From Planctomycetota bacterium (lineage in GTDB: Bacteria; Planctomycetota; Planctomycetia; Gemmatales; Gemmataceae), in contig JAIOPV010000202.1 in the NCBI GenBank assembly GCA_021413735.1, positions 1 through 62,946 on the forward strand: a DNA stretch of 62,946 nucleotides, in the 5' to 3' direction. Below, piece by piece: positions 41,625-50,950 of this stretch. Both the position numbers and the translations under genes were made by a program. Under the pieces are notes generated by a model that saw nothing but the letters and a program-made list of their open reading frames with translations, was not told where the DNA came from and made no database searches. The number at the start of each line of letters is the position of its first letter. Positions within the stretch are counted from its first letter, which is position 1.

Positions 41625-43764
41625 TCGAGCCAATCCGCCGACGGCAAGCTACATCTTCCCCGCTGGCGGGCAACGCGGCACCACGGTTCCCGTTCGCGTC
41701 GGCGGGCTGTTCCTCCACGACAAATGCATGTTCGACATCGCCGGGCCGGGCGTGAAAGCGTCGCCGGAGCTGGTTCGCGATAAGCGCCTTTGGTTCGAGG
41801 GGCCAGTTCTTCCGCTGCCCGATTCGCAACGCCAGGAAGACTACCCCGCCGACATGCGAGGTTCCGTCAGGCTCGACGCCAACGCGATACTCGGGCCAGT
41901 TCGCGGTCGGGTGTTCACGGCACAAGGCGGCGCTGGCGGGCTGGTGTTCGTCGTCGGTGATTTACCCGAGGTCATCGAGCATGAGGTCGAAGGCGCCCCC
42001 GTGCCGAAGCCGTTGAAGTTGCCGGTCACTGCGAACGGCCGCATCTTCCCGCACGAAGACATCGACCTGTGGGAGTTCGACGGCGAGCCAGGCAAGACCG
42101 TCACGGCGTATGTCCACGCTCAGTCGCTCAACTCGCTGCTCGTGCCGCAACTCGACATCTTGGATACGAAGGGAAATGTCGTCGCGGAGCAGATGCTGCA
42201 CCCGTGCGTCGGCACCGACGGCAGCGTCAAGTTCACTCCGAAGGTTGCGGGCAAGTATCACGTTCGCATCACCGACGCCCGCACGCTCGGCGGTCAGGCA
42301 TACGTGTATCGCCTCACGATCACGACAGCCGATGTGCCTGCGTTTCACTTCCCCATCAAGGTGAAGGCCGACGGCTTGAAGGACGTAACCGATGCGAAGG
42401 ATGTGCAGCAAGTGCCGGTCGCGTTGAATGGCCGCATCGAGAAATCGGGCGTCGTGAATGAGTGGAAGCTCGATCTGAAGAAGGGCAATCGCTACATCCT
42501 CGACCTCACCGCACGCCGTGCTGAATCGCCGTTGTGTGCGGTGATCGCCGTGACGGATGCGACCGGGAAAGACGTGGCGAAGGGTGAAAGCACCGAAGTC
42601 GCCGATCCGGCTGTTATCGCGGTCACGCCGACAGCCGACGGGATTCACACCGTTCGCGTTTCAGAGAAGTATCGCGGTCGTGGCGGCCCGAACTTCGTGT
42701 ATCGGCTTGCAGTCACGGCCGCGGCAACTGAAGGCACAACAGCCGAACCTGGGTTCAGGCTCACGCTCGCGTCGGAAGTGTTCACGGTTCCTCGCAGCGG
42801 TAGCTTCAAGGTGAAAGTCACGGCCGAGCGCTCGGGCGGGTTCGCTGGGCCAATCGTCGTGAGAGTCACAGATTTGCCGAAGGGCGTGACCGCCGTTCCC
42901 GTGCTGATTCCGAAGAACCAACCGGCTGCCGACATCACGCTGACCGCTGCCGCCGACGCCGCGATTGCGACGCATCCGCTGAAAATCGAAGGCGTCGGCA
43001 TCGCTGGTATTCGCACAAGGCTCCTTGGGACAGCAGTGGTTCCCGGCACGAAGTTTCTGCCCGAGTCGTCGGATGTGCGGTTCACGGTCGGGTTCCCGAC
43101 GCCGTTCAAAATCATCGACCAGTATGTGATGACGTCCGCACCACGTGGCGAAATCTACCGCCGAAAGTACAAGGTAGACCGCGCCGGCTTCGAGGGCGTC
43201 ATCGAGATTCAACTTGCCGACAAGCAAGCCCGGCACCTTCAGGGCGTGACCGGGCCAGTGATGACGCTCAAGGCTGGCGAAACGGACTTCGACTATCCCG
43301 CGTACCTGCCGCCGTGGATGGAGTTGGGCCGAACGTGTCGGGCGTGCGTAATGGCCACCGCCAAGGTGAAGGATCCTGTCGATGGCCGCGAACACACCGT
43401 CAGCTTCAGTTCGGTGGAGCAGAATCAGCAGATGATTGTGGTCGTCACACCGGGGCGACTCGACATGAGCATCGACCGCACGAGCCTGCGAGCGGAACCC
43501 GGCACTGAACTGCGATTGCCCATCCGAGTGCATCGCGGGAAGAACCTGACGGGTGCCGCGAAGGTGGAGGTTGTGCTGCCTGAACACTGGAAGGGCGTCA
43601 CTGCTGCGCCCATCGTGATCGCTGCCGATGCCGATGTGGGCGAACTCGTGTTGAAGTTCGCGAAGGAGTGCGGCCCGTTTAACGCGCCGCTGCTGGTGCG
43701 GGCCACGGTCGAAACGAAGGAAACGCCAGTGACCGCCGAGGCGAAGGTTGAATTGGTCCGGTGA
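41560..43764 (+). CDS. Exported PPC-domain beta protein with repeat-derived signal peptide
   Basis: A 734-residue secreted protein of the kind often found next to DUF1501 genes. Mature part begins NPPTASYIFPAGGQRGTTVPVRVGG and contains two pre-peptidase C-terminal (PPC)-like domains (about 145-250, FPHEDIDLWEFDGEPGKTVTAYVHA; about 280-390, KSGVVNEWKLDLKKGNRYILDLTA), then Ig-like strands to the end. The only start with a ribosome-binding site is ATG 41560, giving the leader MKQRLWFSLCVLCVLCGESSFVRA. Its hydrophobic core is encoded by the arm of an interspersed repeat. Probably a surface-exposed adhesin or binding protein. Confidence 0.8.
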   Translation: MKQRLWFSLCVLCVLCGESSFVRANPPTASYIFPAGGQRGTTVPVRVGGLFLHDKCMFDIAGPGVKASPELVRDKRLWFEGPVLPLPDSQRQEDYPADMRGSVRLDANAILGPVRGRVFTAQGGAGGLVFVVGDLPEVIEHEVEGAPVPKPLKLPVTANGRIFPHEDIDLWEFDGEPGKTVTAYVHAQSLNSLLVPQLDILDTKGNVVAEQMLHPCVGTDGSVKFTPKVAGKYHVRITDARTLGGQAYVYRLTITTADVPAFHFPIKVKADGLKDVTDAKDVQQVPVALNGRIEKSGVVNEWKLDLKKGNRYILDLTARRAESPLCAVIAVTDATGKDVAKGESTEVADPAVIAVTPTADGIHTVRVSEKYRGRGGPNFVYRLAVTAAATEGTTAEPGFRLTLASEVFTVPRSGSFKVKVTAERSGGFAGPIVVRVTDLPKGVTAVPVLIPKNQPAADITLTAAADAAIATHPLKIEGVGIAGIRTRLLGTAVVPGTKFLPESSDVRFTVGFPTPFKIIDQYVMTSAPRGEIYRRKYKVDRAGFEGVIEIQLADKQARHLQGVTGPVMTLKAGETDFDYPAYLPPWMELGRTCRACVMATAKVKDPVDGREHTVSFSSVEQNQQMIVVVTPGRLDMSIDRTSLRAEPGTELRLPIRVHRGKNLTGAAKVEVVLPEHWKGVTAAPIVIAADADVGELVLKFAKECGPFNAPLLVRATVETKETPVTAEAKVELVR

Positions 43765-43779
43765 GGTTCGGGGCGAGTC

Positions 43780-43893
43780 AAAACGGAACGCGGATGACGC
43801 AGGATCAAAGCACGCGGATCAACGCAGGATCAAAGACAGGATTTTTGTCTGATCCGGTTTTCATCCTGCGACATCCGCGTTCCGTTTTTGATC
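43780..43893. repeat. Interspersed inverted repeat at convergent ends
   Basis: AAAACGGAACGCGGATG at 43780-43796 and CATCCGCGTTCCGTTTT at 43872-43888 are perfect arms; internal CGCAGGATCAAAG units repeat twice in the loop. It lies between stops at 43764 (+) and 43897 (-) and can terminate both. Confidence 0.75.
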
Positions 43894-43896
43894 CAC

Positions 43897-44706
43897 TCAC
43901 ACCAGCTTGCGGAACGATTCGATAGTCTGCTTGGCCGCTGCGTCCGAGTCGGGCAGCGGCAACACTTCGGCCGACAGATACCCCTCGTAACCGATCTCGC
44001 GCAGCGCCTTCATCACCGGCACGAAGTCCGTGTGGCCCATGCCGGCCGCCCGGCGATTCGAGTCCGCGAAGTGGACGTGCCCCACATACTCGCCCGCGGC
44101 GAGTAACGCATCGGCGAGGTTCACTTCCTCGATGTTCATGTGGTAGAGGTCGCACAGCAACTTCACACGCTTCACGCTCAAGCCGCCGAGCAACGCGACG
44201 CCGTCGGCCTGCGTGTGGACGAGGTTCGTTTCGTAGCGATTCAGCGGTTCGTACAGCACCGAAGATTCGTAATCGGCCGCGTGTTCGTCGAGCTTGAAGA
44301 GGGCGTTGCCGAGATACCGTAGTGCGATCGGCTTCGTGACAGCGCCATCGGCGCGACCTTGCATTGAACCGATGATAGCCGGTGCTCCGAAGTGAGCGCC
44401 GAACTCGATCATTCGCTTCACGAAGTCGAGTGCCTTGTCGCGGATGGTTTCGTCGGGTGAAGTGAGGCTCAGTTTGTGCTTCACCCAACCGGCACCAGTG
44501 CCGACCGCCGCGAGTGACAGCCCGTTGTCATCGAGCAGCGTTCGCAGTTCGCTGACCTCAACTGCATCGGGAGCAGGTGGGAACAGCTCGATCGCGTCGA
44601 AGCCGAGTTCTTTCGCTTTGCGGCACGCGGCAGGGAGATCGTCCCAGAACACGAACGGACCACCGCGTGCTTCCGGAACGAGAGAAATGGTGATGGCGGA
44701 TTTCAT
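43897..44706 (-). CDS. Sugar phosphate isomerase/epimerase (AP endonuclease 2-like TIM barrel)
   Basis: A 269-residue xylose-isomerase-like TIM barrel. Signatures include KELGFDAIELFPP near the N-terminus, APAIIGSMQG, and EPLNRYETNLVHT, which is the metal-binding glutamate motif of the tagatose 3-epimerase/hydroxypyruvate isomerase group. Further conserved parts are CDLYHMNIEE and VGHVHFADSNRRAAGMGHTDF, and the end EGYLSAEVLPLPD. The substrate is not determined. ATG 44706 has a weak ribosome-binding site. It follows ilvE on the same strand across a palindrome, and converges with the PPC gene. Confidence 0.82.
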   Translation of the reverse strand: MKSAITISLVPEARGGPFVFWDDLPAACRKAKELGFDAIELFPPAPDAVEVSELRTLLDDNGLSLAAVGTGAGWVKHKLSLTSPDETIRDKALDFVKRMIEFGAHFGAPAIIGSMQGRADGAVTKPIALRYLGNALFKLDEHAADYESSVLYEPLNRYETNLVHTQADGVALLGGLSVKRVKLLCDLYHMNIEEVNLADALLAAGEYVGHVHFADSNRRAAGMGHTDFVPVMKALREIGYEGYLSAEVLPLPDSDAAAKQTIESFRKLV

Positions 44707-44724
44707 GTTTCACGTTTATGGTTC

Positions 44725-44791
44725 TTTAGCGGCAGTCCCAACGGGACTGCGTCCCCGCGATTGGCGCAGCCCCGTTGGGGCTGACGCTAAA
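44725..44791. terminator. Palindrome of the CCCAACGGG type after ilvE
   Basis: TTTAGCG at 44725-44731 and CGCTAAA at 44785-44791 form the outer arms, and AGTCCCAACGGGaCTGCG with CGCAGcCCCGTTGGGgCT the inner arms. It abuts the ilvE stop at 44793 and so probably terminates it. Related to 30207-30252. Confidence 0.7.
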
Positions 44792-44792
44792 A

Positions 44793-45653
44793 TCAACCTC
44801 GCACGAGCGCCGCATATTCCGCCTGCAACTTCTTGGTCACGGGGCCAACGGGGTATTCCTTGCCGTCAATCGAACCCACGGGCTGAACCTCGACTGCTGT
44901 GCCCGTCAGGAAAATTTCGGTCGCCTTCGCAAGCTCATCAGGCCAGATCTCGCGTTCGACAACCTTGATGCCACCCTTGCGAGCCAGTTCCATCACCGTT
45001 TGCCGCGTGATGCCGTTCAGAATCGTCTCGGTTGTCGGCGTGTGCAGTTCGCCATTGATGAGCAGGAACAGATTCGCGCCGGTTGCTTCCGAGAGCCGAC
45101 CCTTGTAGTCGTGCATCAACGCATCCTGTGCCCCGGCGACGAGTGCTTCGTCCTTCGCGAGCGTGCAGATGATGTAAAGCCCCGCTGCCTTGCTTCCCGC
45201 CGGCGACGACTCGGGACTGGGTCGTTTCCACCGACTCGTGACGAGCTTGATCGCCTGCTGTTCGTAGTACGCGCCCCACGGGAACGCCGCGATTGCAACG
45301 TGAATCTTCGTGCCCTTCGCCGACACGCCAATGACTTCAGCGCCCCGCCACGCAATCGGACGAACGTAGCCCGAGTCGAGCTTGTTCTCGGCAATGACGA
45401 GCTTCGTGGCAGCGTCGAGTTCCGCAACCGAATACGGCAACTCATACGCCAGCATGTTCGCGGACTTGTGCAACCGCTGCGAGTGTTCGGTGAGCTTGAA
45501 CGCTTTTCCGTTGTAGATTCGCAGGCCCTCAAACACGCCGTTGCCGTAGTGGAGGCTGTGCGTAAGAACGTGGAATTTCGCCTCTCGCCAGGGGAGGAGT
45601 TTCCCGTTGTACCAGATCACGCCGTCACGGTCGTCCATCGCCGGGCTGCTCAT
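44793..45653 (-). CDS. ilvE: Branched-chain amino acid aminotransferase
   Basis: A 286-residue class IV aminotransferase (PLP fold type IV), the last step in valine, leucine and isoleucine synthesis. Visible: VLTHSLHYGNGVFEGLRIYNG near residue 30, YVRPIAW, SPAGSKAAGLYIICTLAKDEA (PLP lysine in the SK segment), and GRLSEATGANLFLLINGEL, ILNGITRQTVMELA, EIFLTGTAVEVQPVGSIDG toward the end. This pattern fits IlvE better than D-amino acid transaminase or aminodeoxychorismate lyase. ATG 45653 has GGAG about 6 bases upstream. Cytoplasmic. No other branched-chain gene is adjacent. Confidence 0.9.
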   Translation of the reverse strand: MSSPAMDDRDGVIWYNGKLLPWREAKFHVLTHSLHYGNGVFEGLRIYNGKAFKLTEHSQRLHKSANMLAYELPYSVAELDAATKLVIAENKLDSGYVRPIAWRGAEVIGVSAKGTKIHVAIAAFPWGAYYEQQAIKLVTSRWKRPSPESSPAGSKAAGLYIICTLAKDEALVAGAQDALMHDYKGRLSEATGANLFLLINGELHTPTTETILNGITRQTVMELARKGGIKVVEREIWPDELAKATEIFLTGTAVEVQPVGSIDGKEYPVGPVTKKLQAEYAALVRG

Positions 45654-45768
45654 AACCGACTCCAGAAAAAGGTCCTGGCATCAGTTTATTATGAGCGGGC
45701 GTCCGTGGCGTTAAACCGTCTGGTGTCGGTGGTGCGAAAGGGGTAAATTTTGAGCAGGAGGAATCACG

Positions 45769-46377
45769 ATGTCAGCCACACTTACCGCACCACCAGCCAC
45801 AACAGCGGGGCCACAACCGCTCGTGATGAGATGGACCGCCGAGCAGTTCAACCAGATGGGCGACATGGGTTGGTTCGAGGGGCGACGGGCATTTCTTCTC
45901 GATGGAGTCATCTGGGAGCAAGGACCGATGAACCCACCACACGCGACCGCTCTGGAGCTTCTCGACATCGCGCTTCGTGCAGCGTTCGGAGTTGGTTGGC
46001 GGTTTCGCAATCAAACGCCGCTCACCGTGGACGAATACAACGACCCATTTCCGGATTACGCCGTCGTCCGGGGAACACCACGAGATAGCAACGCAACCCA
46101 CCCAGCAACGGCATCACTGATCGTTGAGGTTTCCGATACGACACTTCAGACGGATCTGACTGTGAAAGCCGAGCGGTATGCTACAGCAGGCGTCACGGAT
46201 TACTGGGTTCTCGACATCGTGAATCGCCAACTGATCGTTCTTCGCGATCCGGCCCCGTTGCCAGAGGGTTTGGGAGCGACCGCATACCGCGACCAGAAGA
46301 CCTACGCCCCCACCGAGCGCATCTCTCCGCTGGCTGCGCCGCAAGCTTCGATTCTGATAAGCGATCTGCTGCCGTAG
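45769..46377 (+). CDS. Uma2 family (DUF820) PD-(D/E)XK-fold protein
   Basis: A 202-residue protein with the Uma2 pattern: WTAEQFNQMGDMGWFEGRRAFLLDGVIWEQGPM, then HATALELL, PDYAVVRG, LIVEVSDTTLQTDLTVKAERYATAGVTDYWVLDIVNRQLIVLRDP. The PD, E-V and K positions fit the restriction-endonuclease-like catalytic core. Uma2 genes are numerous in planctomycetes and cyanobacteria, with no established role. ATG 45769 follows a strong AGGAGG. Cytoplasmic. Single gene. Confidence 0.88.
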   Translation: MSATLTAPPATTAGPQPLVMRWTAEQFNQMGDMGWFEGRRAFLLDGVIWEQGPMNPPHATALELLDIALRAAFGVGWRFRNQTPLTVDEYNDPFPDYAVVRGTPRDSNATHPATASLIVEVSDTTLQTDLTVKAERYATAGVTDYWVLDIVNRQLIVLRDPAPLPEGLGATAYRDQKTYAPTERISPLAAPQASILISDLLP

Positions 46378-46399
46378 GGTTCAGCCGTACAATGTCCCC

Positions 46400-47395
46400 A
46401 TGTCTGACGAAGAACCCAAGAAAAAGAAGCGACGGCCGTTCTGGCGGAAACGCATCAGGCGTTCCACCACGGGAGGCGAACACAAACCCGTTCTGCTCGC
46501 GGAAGTACTCGACGCACTCAAGCCGCAGCCCGGCCAAACCCTCGTCGATTGCACGCTCGGATTCGCGGGGCACTCCCTCGAACTGCTGAAGTGCGTCAGC
46601 CCCGATGGATTGCTCATCGCCACCGATCTCGACCCCGCGAACATCGAGCCTGCTCGCGTGAAGCTCGAAGAAGCTGGCGGGTTGTTCGCACTGCATCACA
46701 CCAACTTCGCGGGGTTGGCTGGCGTTCTCGCAACCGAAGGCGTTTCGCAAGTCGATGGCCTGCTCGCCGACCTCGGCATGTCGAGCATGCAAGTCGATGA
46801 CCGCAACCGCGGCTTCTCCTTCATGCGAGATGGTCCACTCGATATGCGGATGGACCCGAGTCGTGGTCGCACCGCGGCGCAATTGCTGAACACGCTGCCG
46901 ACCGAAGAACTCACGGCCTGCTTCAGTGAGTTGGGAGATGAACCGCGAGCTGAGACAATCGCGGTCGCCATCGTTGTGGGGCGTGCGATCAAGCCCATCG
47001 AACGCACGAAGGAACTGCGTGAACTGATCGAACGTGCGGCACCCGTGCAAGTGCTGCGTGGCCCCGGCGCTCCCCCGGAACGCAAGCAACTTCTCGGACC
47101 AACGACGCGGGTATTTCAATCGCTGCGGATTCTCGTGAACCGCGAACTCGCCAACCTCACGCATCTGTTGCGAGTGCTGCCCACGATCCTGAAGCCTGGC
47201 GCGACGGCCGCGATCATCAGCTTCCACAGCGGCGAAGATCGACTCGTGAAGGTGGCGTTCCGCGATGGGTTGCGGAGTGGCATTTACGAGGCGGTCAGTG
47301 CCGATGCCGTGCGGCCGACCTTCGAGGAACGCCGCGAGAATCCCCGATCGCGGTCGGCGAAACTACGCTGGGCACGTCGCAGCACATCAGGGTGA
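46400..47395 (+). CDS. rsmH: 16S rRNA (cytosine1402-N4)-methyltransferase RsmH
   Basis: A 331-residue SAM-dependent methyltransferase that modifies C1402 in the decoding site of 16S rRNA. After a basic N-terminal extension (KKKKRRPFWRKRIRR) come HKPVLLAEVLDAL, DCTLGFAGHSLELL (SAM motif), ATDLDP, GLLADLGMSSMQVDD, RGFSFMRDGPLDMRMDPSRG, FQSLRILVNRELANLTHLL, and AIISFHSGEDRLVK. This is a full RsmH. In most bacteria it lies first in the division/cell-wall cluster, but here no dcw genes adjoin. The start ATG 46400 is used. Its last 9 bases overlap the convergent kinase gene. Confidence 0.92.
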   Translation: MSDEEPKKKKRRPFWRKRIRRSTTGGEHKPVLLAEVLDALKPQPGQTLVDCTLGFAGHSLELLKCVSPDGLLIATDLDPANIEPARVKLEEAGGLFALHHTNFAGLAGVLATEGVSQVDGLLADLGMSSMQVDDRNRGFSFMRDGPLDMRMDPSRGRTAAQLLNTLPTEELTACFSELGDEPRAETIAVAIVVGRAIKPIERTKELRELIERAAPVQVLRGPGAPPERKQLLGPTTRVFQSLRILVNRELANLTHLLRVLPTILKPGATAAIISFHSGEDRLVKVAFRDGLRSGIYEAVSADAVRPTFEERRENPRSRSAKLRWARRSTSG

Positions 47396-50300
47396 TTTCG
47401 GCTGCGGGCGCTCTTGCGGTGAAACCGTGTCCCAGATTCGCAAGGTGCGGTCGCCAGAGCCAGACACCAACCTCGTGCCATCCTGGCAGAATGCGATCGA
47501 GTGAACATACGCCTCGTGCCCGCGCAATTCCGCAATCTCGTGGTGAGTCTTCACGTCCCAAAAACGAATCGTGCTATCCGCACAGGCTGTCGCCAGTCGC
47601 ATGTTGTCTCGCGAAAATGCGACACTGTAGACATTCGCTCCGTGCTTCAGAACGGCCTCTTCCTTCCACGTCGTCGTGTTCCACAACCGAGCCGTGCCGT
47701 CAGTTGATCCAGACGCGAGCCACTTACCATCCGGGCTGAACGCGACCGTGTAGATTTCCTGTGCATGCCCGTAAAGCGTGTGCACGAGCTTGCGTTCCGC
47801 GACGTCCCATATCTGAACCCCCAGGACGTGCTCCCACATGCTCGCCGCGAGCCACTTGCCGTCCGGGCTGAATGTCACGTCGCGAACCGGGCTCTTCCCG
47901 ACTTTCAACTGGGCAACCTCGTCCTTGGTGTTCACGTCCCACAGCCGAACGACGCCTTCGTAATTGCCTGCCGCGAGCAGATCCCCCTGGGGTCGAATCG
48001 CCACGCGGCAGTCTTGCCAGTTGGTCGGTATCTCCCAGCGATGCACCTCACGTCCCGTCTGCACGTCCCAGAGGCGAACAGTGCCGCGTCCCGCGGAGGG
48101 ATGAGTGTGTCGCCCCACACTCGCGAGCAACTTCCCGTCAGGGTGGAACGCCACCGACACGACAATTTGACCTTCGCCGTAATTGCTCGCCCAGAGTTGC
48201 TTCCCGGTGGTTGCTTCCCACATGCGAACGGTTCCGTCCCAACTCGCCGAAGCAACCCGTTCGTTGTCGGGATGGAACGCGACCCCGTACACGAAGTTCC
48301 CGTTCCCGCGAATTACCCCATTTCGCTCGACCAGATCCGGATCCCAGAGTCGCACTGTCCCGTCGCTGGAAGCGGAGCCGATCATCGATCCATTCTCAAG
48401 GTAACTGGCCTTCAACACGTTTCCCGTGTGTCCGCGAAGGACTGCCACGGGAGAGCCGTCCGTTGCATTCCAAAGGCGGAGCGTCTGGTCTTGCGACGCG
48501 GTCAGAATTCGCGTGTCGTCGGGGCTGAACTTCACGTCGTTCACCCAACCCTTGTGGTCGCGCATCGTGGCGAGCGGCTTCAAGTTCGTCGCGTCCCAGA
48601 GACGCGCCGTTTGATCCATTGAGGCCGAGGCCAGGCGGGTGTTGTTGGAATTGAACGTGTAGGCTTGCATCTCGTTGGTGTGCCCGGTCGCGATTCCGAG
48701 CGACTTGAACTCGACGACGTCCCAGACCTCAAGTTTCAATGACGGGAAGGTACTCCCCGTTGCGAGTCGGGTGCTATCGCGACTGAACACCGCACCGTAA
48801 TTCTGATACTCCGGCCCGTTCAGCGGATGCACCTGCTTCGTCTTCAAATTCCACAGACTGAACTTATTCGGGCTAAAGTACCCGGCGGTCATCAGGTTCA
48901 CGTTCGGGCTGAAGTTGGCTCCGAGTGGCGGACGTTCGTCCCCAAAGTGCACGATATTCAGCAGCCTGCCGGTCGCCGTGTCCCACGTCCGGACGCACCC
49001 ATCCTCCGATGCCGAGACGATCTGCGTAGAATCCGGGCTGAACCTCGCCATGAGAACCCGCTTACCGTGATCGGCAAGCCTGAGCGTCTTGTTCGCGGCG
49101 AGTTGCCAAAGAACGACTTCTTTTTTATCCGGTTCGAAGCCGGCGAACGTCTTCCGGTCGGGGCTGAGGATACCGCGGCCTGGGAATTCGTGGGGGGCCG
49201 ACGTGCGGACTTCCGTTCGTTCCTTCAGGTCCAGAATGCGAAGGAAGTGGTTGGTGTTCCAGATCACAACCGCGTTTCCATCATCCGTGAACGCCGCCTG
49301 TCGGATGATTTTGTCGGGCCAACGGAACACGAACGAGGAGCCATCGAGTTGCTGGTGGAAGTAACGCCATTCCCAGCCGCGGTATTCCTCGGGAGCAGTG
49401 TCCAACGCCTGCCGTGCCACGACAACGTTGTTCAATTGAAGTGCGTTCGACGCTGCGACGAGGTGCGATCGGTAACGTTCCCACCGCTCCGCACGGGTTG
49501 CTTCTTTTGCCTTTTCTGCCGCGTCCTCGGCACGTTTTGCGGCAGTGTCGGCGGCGTCGGCGTGCTGTTGAGCTTCCTGCCACTTCCAGATAATGCCGCT
49601 GATGCCGACAATCGTGATGAGCACAAGCGCGATCGACAACGCCGCAACTGCCGGGTTTCGTCGGGCAGCTCGCAACGTGCGTTCGACAAACCCCACTGGT
49701 CGCGCGAGGATCGGGCGGCCTGCACGCCAGTTCGCGAGATCGTTGGCCAGTGCATCGGCGGAGGTATAGCGATTGCCGACTTGTTTTTGCAGGCACTTCA
49801 AGCAGATCGTTTCGAGGTCTCGCGGCAGCTTCGGCTGAAGTTGTCGCGGCGAAACGGGTTCCTGATCTCGCACGAGATACATCGTCTCGACGGGCGACGT
49901 TCCCTGGAACGGAACGCGAGCTGTGAGCAGTTCGTACAGGATGACGCCGAGCGCGTAGATGTCGATGGAGTACGAAATCTCTTCGCCAGCCGCCTGCTCG
50001 GGAGCCATGTACGCGGGCGTTCCCATCACGACGCCGGCCCGCGTGAGAAATCGGCCAGCACTATCGACCTCAGAACCAAAGTGTTTCGCCAGCCCGAAGT
50101 CCGCGACCTTCGGTTCACCATCGCGTGTGAGCAACACATTCGCCGGCTTCAAATCCCGATGGATGACCCCAAGCCGATGGGCTGCGTGGACAGCGCGTGC
50201 AACTTTCTCGATGATCTCAGCCGCGTACTTTGGCGACTGCGGAGCTTCGGTGCGGGACATCAAGCTGCCGCCATCCACGTACTCAAACGAGATGAACGGG

Positions 50301-50710
50301 CTTGGGTACTTTTCCCCATCTTGCGGTTCGACCGTGCCAATCTCGAAGACTTGGATGATATTGGGATGCTGCAATTTCGCGACGGTCTCGGCTTCGGCCC
50401 GCAAGCGTTCGCGATATTCCGAATCCATCTGCCCGAGGCCGCGGAGCATCTTCAGCGCGACCGTTCGGTGAAGGTCGCACTGCCGGGCCATGTACACGAT
50501 GCCCATGCCGCCGGTGCCGATGACGGTGAGGAGTTCGTAGCCACGAACACGCGGCCAGTTGTCATCGTCGAGTTCGGGACGAGGAACGGGGATGCCCGGT
50601 TGCAGCAGCACAATATCTGTTGGCACACCGCGAGGAATCGCTGCTGTGATCGGGGAAATGCGAATTGGGGAAGACGATTCGGGTCCGTTGGGCGCGTTGG
50701 AAGGCTGCAA
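47387..50710 (-). CDS. Giant Ser/Thr kinase with C-terminal WD40 repeats
   Basis: About 1107 residues. After a Pro/Ser-rich N-terminus the kinase domain starts with YELLTVIGTGGMGIVY, has VALKML, HRDLKPANVLL, ADFGLAKHFG and MAPEQAAGE, all active-site residues present. One membrane segment follows (VAALSIALVLITIVGISGIIW) with a heptad-like helix (EEAEKAKEATRAERWERY), then about 14 WD40-type units (SPDxxxxAS, WDxxT) filling the second half. I place the start at TTG 50710, with GAGAGG 6 bases upstream and a promoter-like TATGAT about 40 bases upstream. ATG 50797 is the alternative (1136 residues). Its sigma factor partner, if any, is not adjacent. Confidence 0.85.
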   Translation of the reverse strand: MQPSNAPNGPESSSPIRISPITAAIPRGVPTDIVLLQPGIPVPRPELDDDNWPRVRGYELLTVIGTGGMGIVYMARQCDLHRTVALKMLRGLGQMDSEYRERLRAEAETVAKLQHPNIIQVFEIGTVEPQDGEKYPSPFISFEYVDGGSLMSRTEAPQSPKYAAEIIEKVARAVHAAHRLGVIHRDLKPANVLLTRDGEPKVADFGLAKHFGSEVDSAGRFLTRAGVVMGTPAYMAPEQAAGEEISYSIDIYALGVILYELLTARVPFQGTSPVETMYLVRDQEPVSPRQLQPKLPRDLETICLKCLQKQVGNRYTSADALANDLANWRAGRPILARPVGFVERTLRAARRNPAVAALSIALVLITIVGISGIIWKWQEAQQHADAADTAAKRAEDAAEKAKEATRAERWERYRSHLVAASNALQLNNVVVARQALDTAPEEYRGWEWRYFHQQLDGSSFVFRWPDKIIRQAAFTDDGNAVVIWNTNHFLRILDLKERTEVRTSAPHEFPGRGILSPDRKTFAGFEPDKKEVVLWQLAANKTLRLADHGKRVLMARFSPDSTQIVSASEDGCVRTWDTATGRLLNIVHFGDERPPLGANFSPNVNLMTAGYFSPNKFSLWNLKTKQVHPLNGPEYQNYGAVFSRDSTRLATGSTFPSLKLEVWDVVEFKSLGIATGHTNEMQAYTFNSNNTRLASASMDQTARLWDATNLKPLATMRDHKGWVNDVKFSPDDTRILTASQDQTLRLWNATDGSPVAVLRGHTGNVLKASYLENGSMIGSASSDGTVRLWDPDLVERNGVIRGNGNFVYGVAFHPDNERVASASWDGTVRMWEATTGKQLWASNYGEGQIVVSVAFHPDGKLLASVGRHTHPSAGRGTVRLWDVQTGREVHRWEIPTNWQDCRVAIRPQGDLLAAGNYEGVVRLWDVNTKDEVAQLKVGKSPVRDVTFSPDGKWLAASMWEHVLGVQIWDVAERKLVHTLYGHAQEIYTVAFSPDGKWLASGSTDGTARLWNTTTWKEEAVLKHGANVYSVAFSRDNMRLATACADSTIRFWDVKTHHEIAELRGHEAYVHSIAFCQDGTRLVSGSGDRTLRIWDTVSPQERPQPKSP

Positions 50711-50746
50711 GGGCGACCTCTCCGGCGAGGAGTACTGAACGCGGCC

Positions 50747-50775
50747 ATCATAACAGGATATTGTGGCAGGCAAAG
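50747..50775 (-). promoter_or_regulatory. Candidate promoter of the giant kinase gene
   Basis: Minus-strand TATGAT (-10, at 50747-50752) sits about 37 bases before TTG 50710, with TTGCCT/TTTGCC 15-16 bases further upstream as a weak -35. It fits the chosen start but is one motif only. Confidence 0.3.
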
Positions 50776-50950
50776 TGGCGCAAACCGCGCTTCTCATCAA
50801 TCGGGGTTCGTCGAGTGGCGGGTTTCGGGTGACCAACTTCGGGACGCAGACGAGATGAATTCCCCCTGAGAATCCGCCCACGCCCCTTCCGCGATCATCA
50901 CCACTGCGGTAAACTTTCCTTGACATCCTGCCTGTCGGAGTTGGCTCACC

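Noticed and set aside
48827-50869. Plus-strand frame of 680 codons
   Set aside because: Antisense to the giant kinase gene, whose domains are clear. No motifs of its own.
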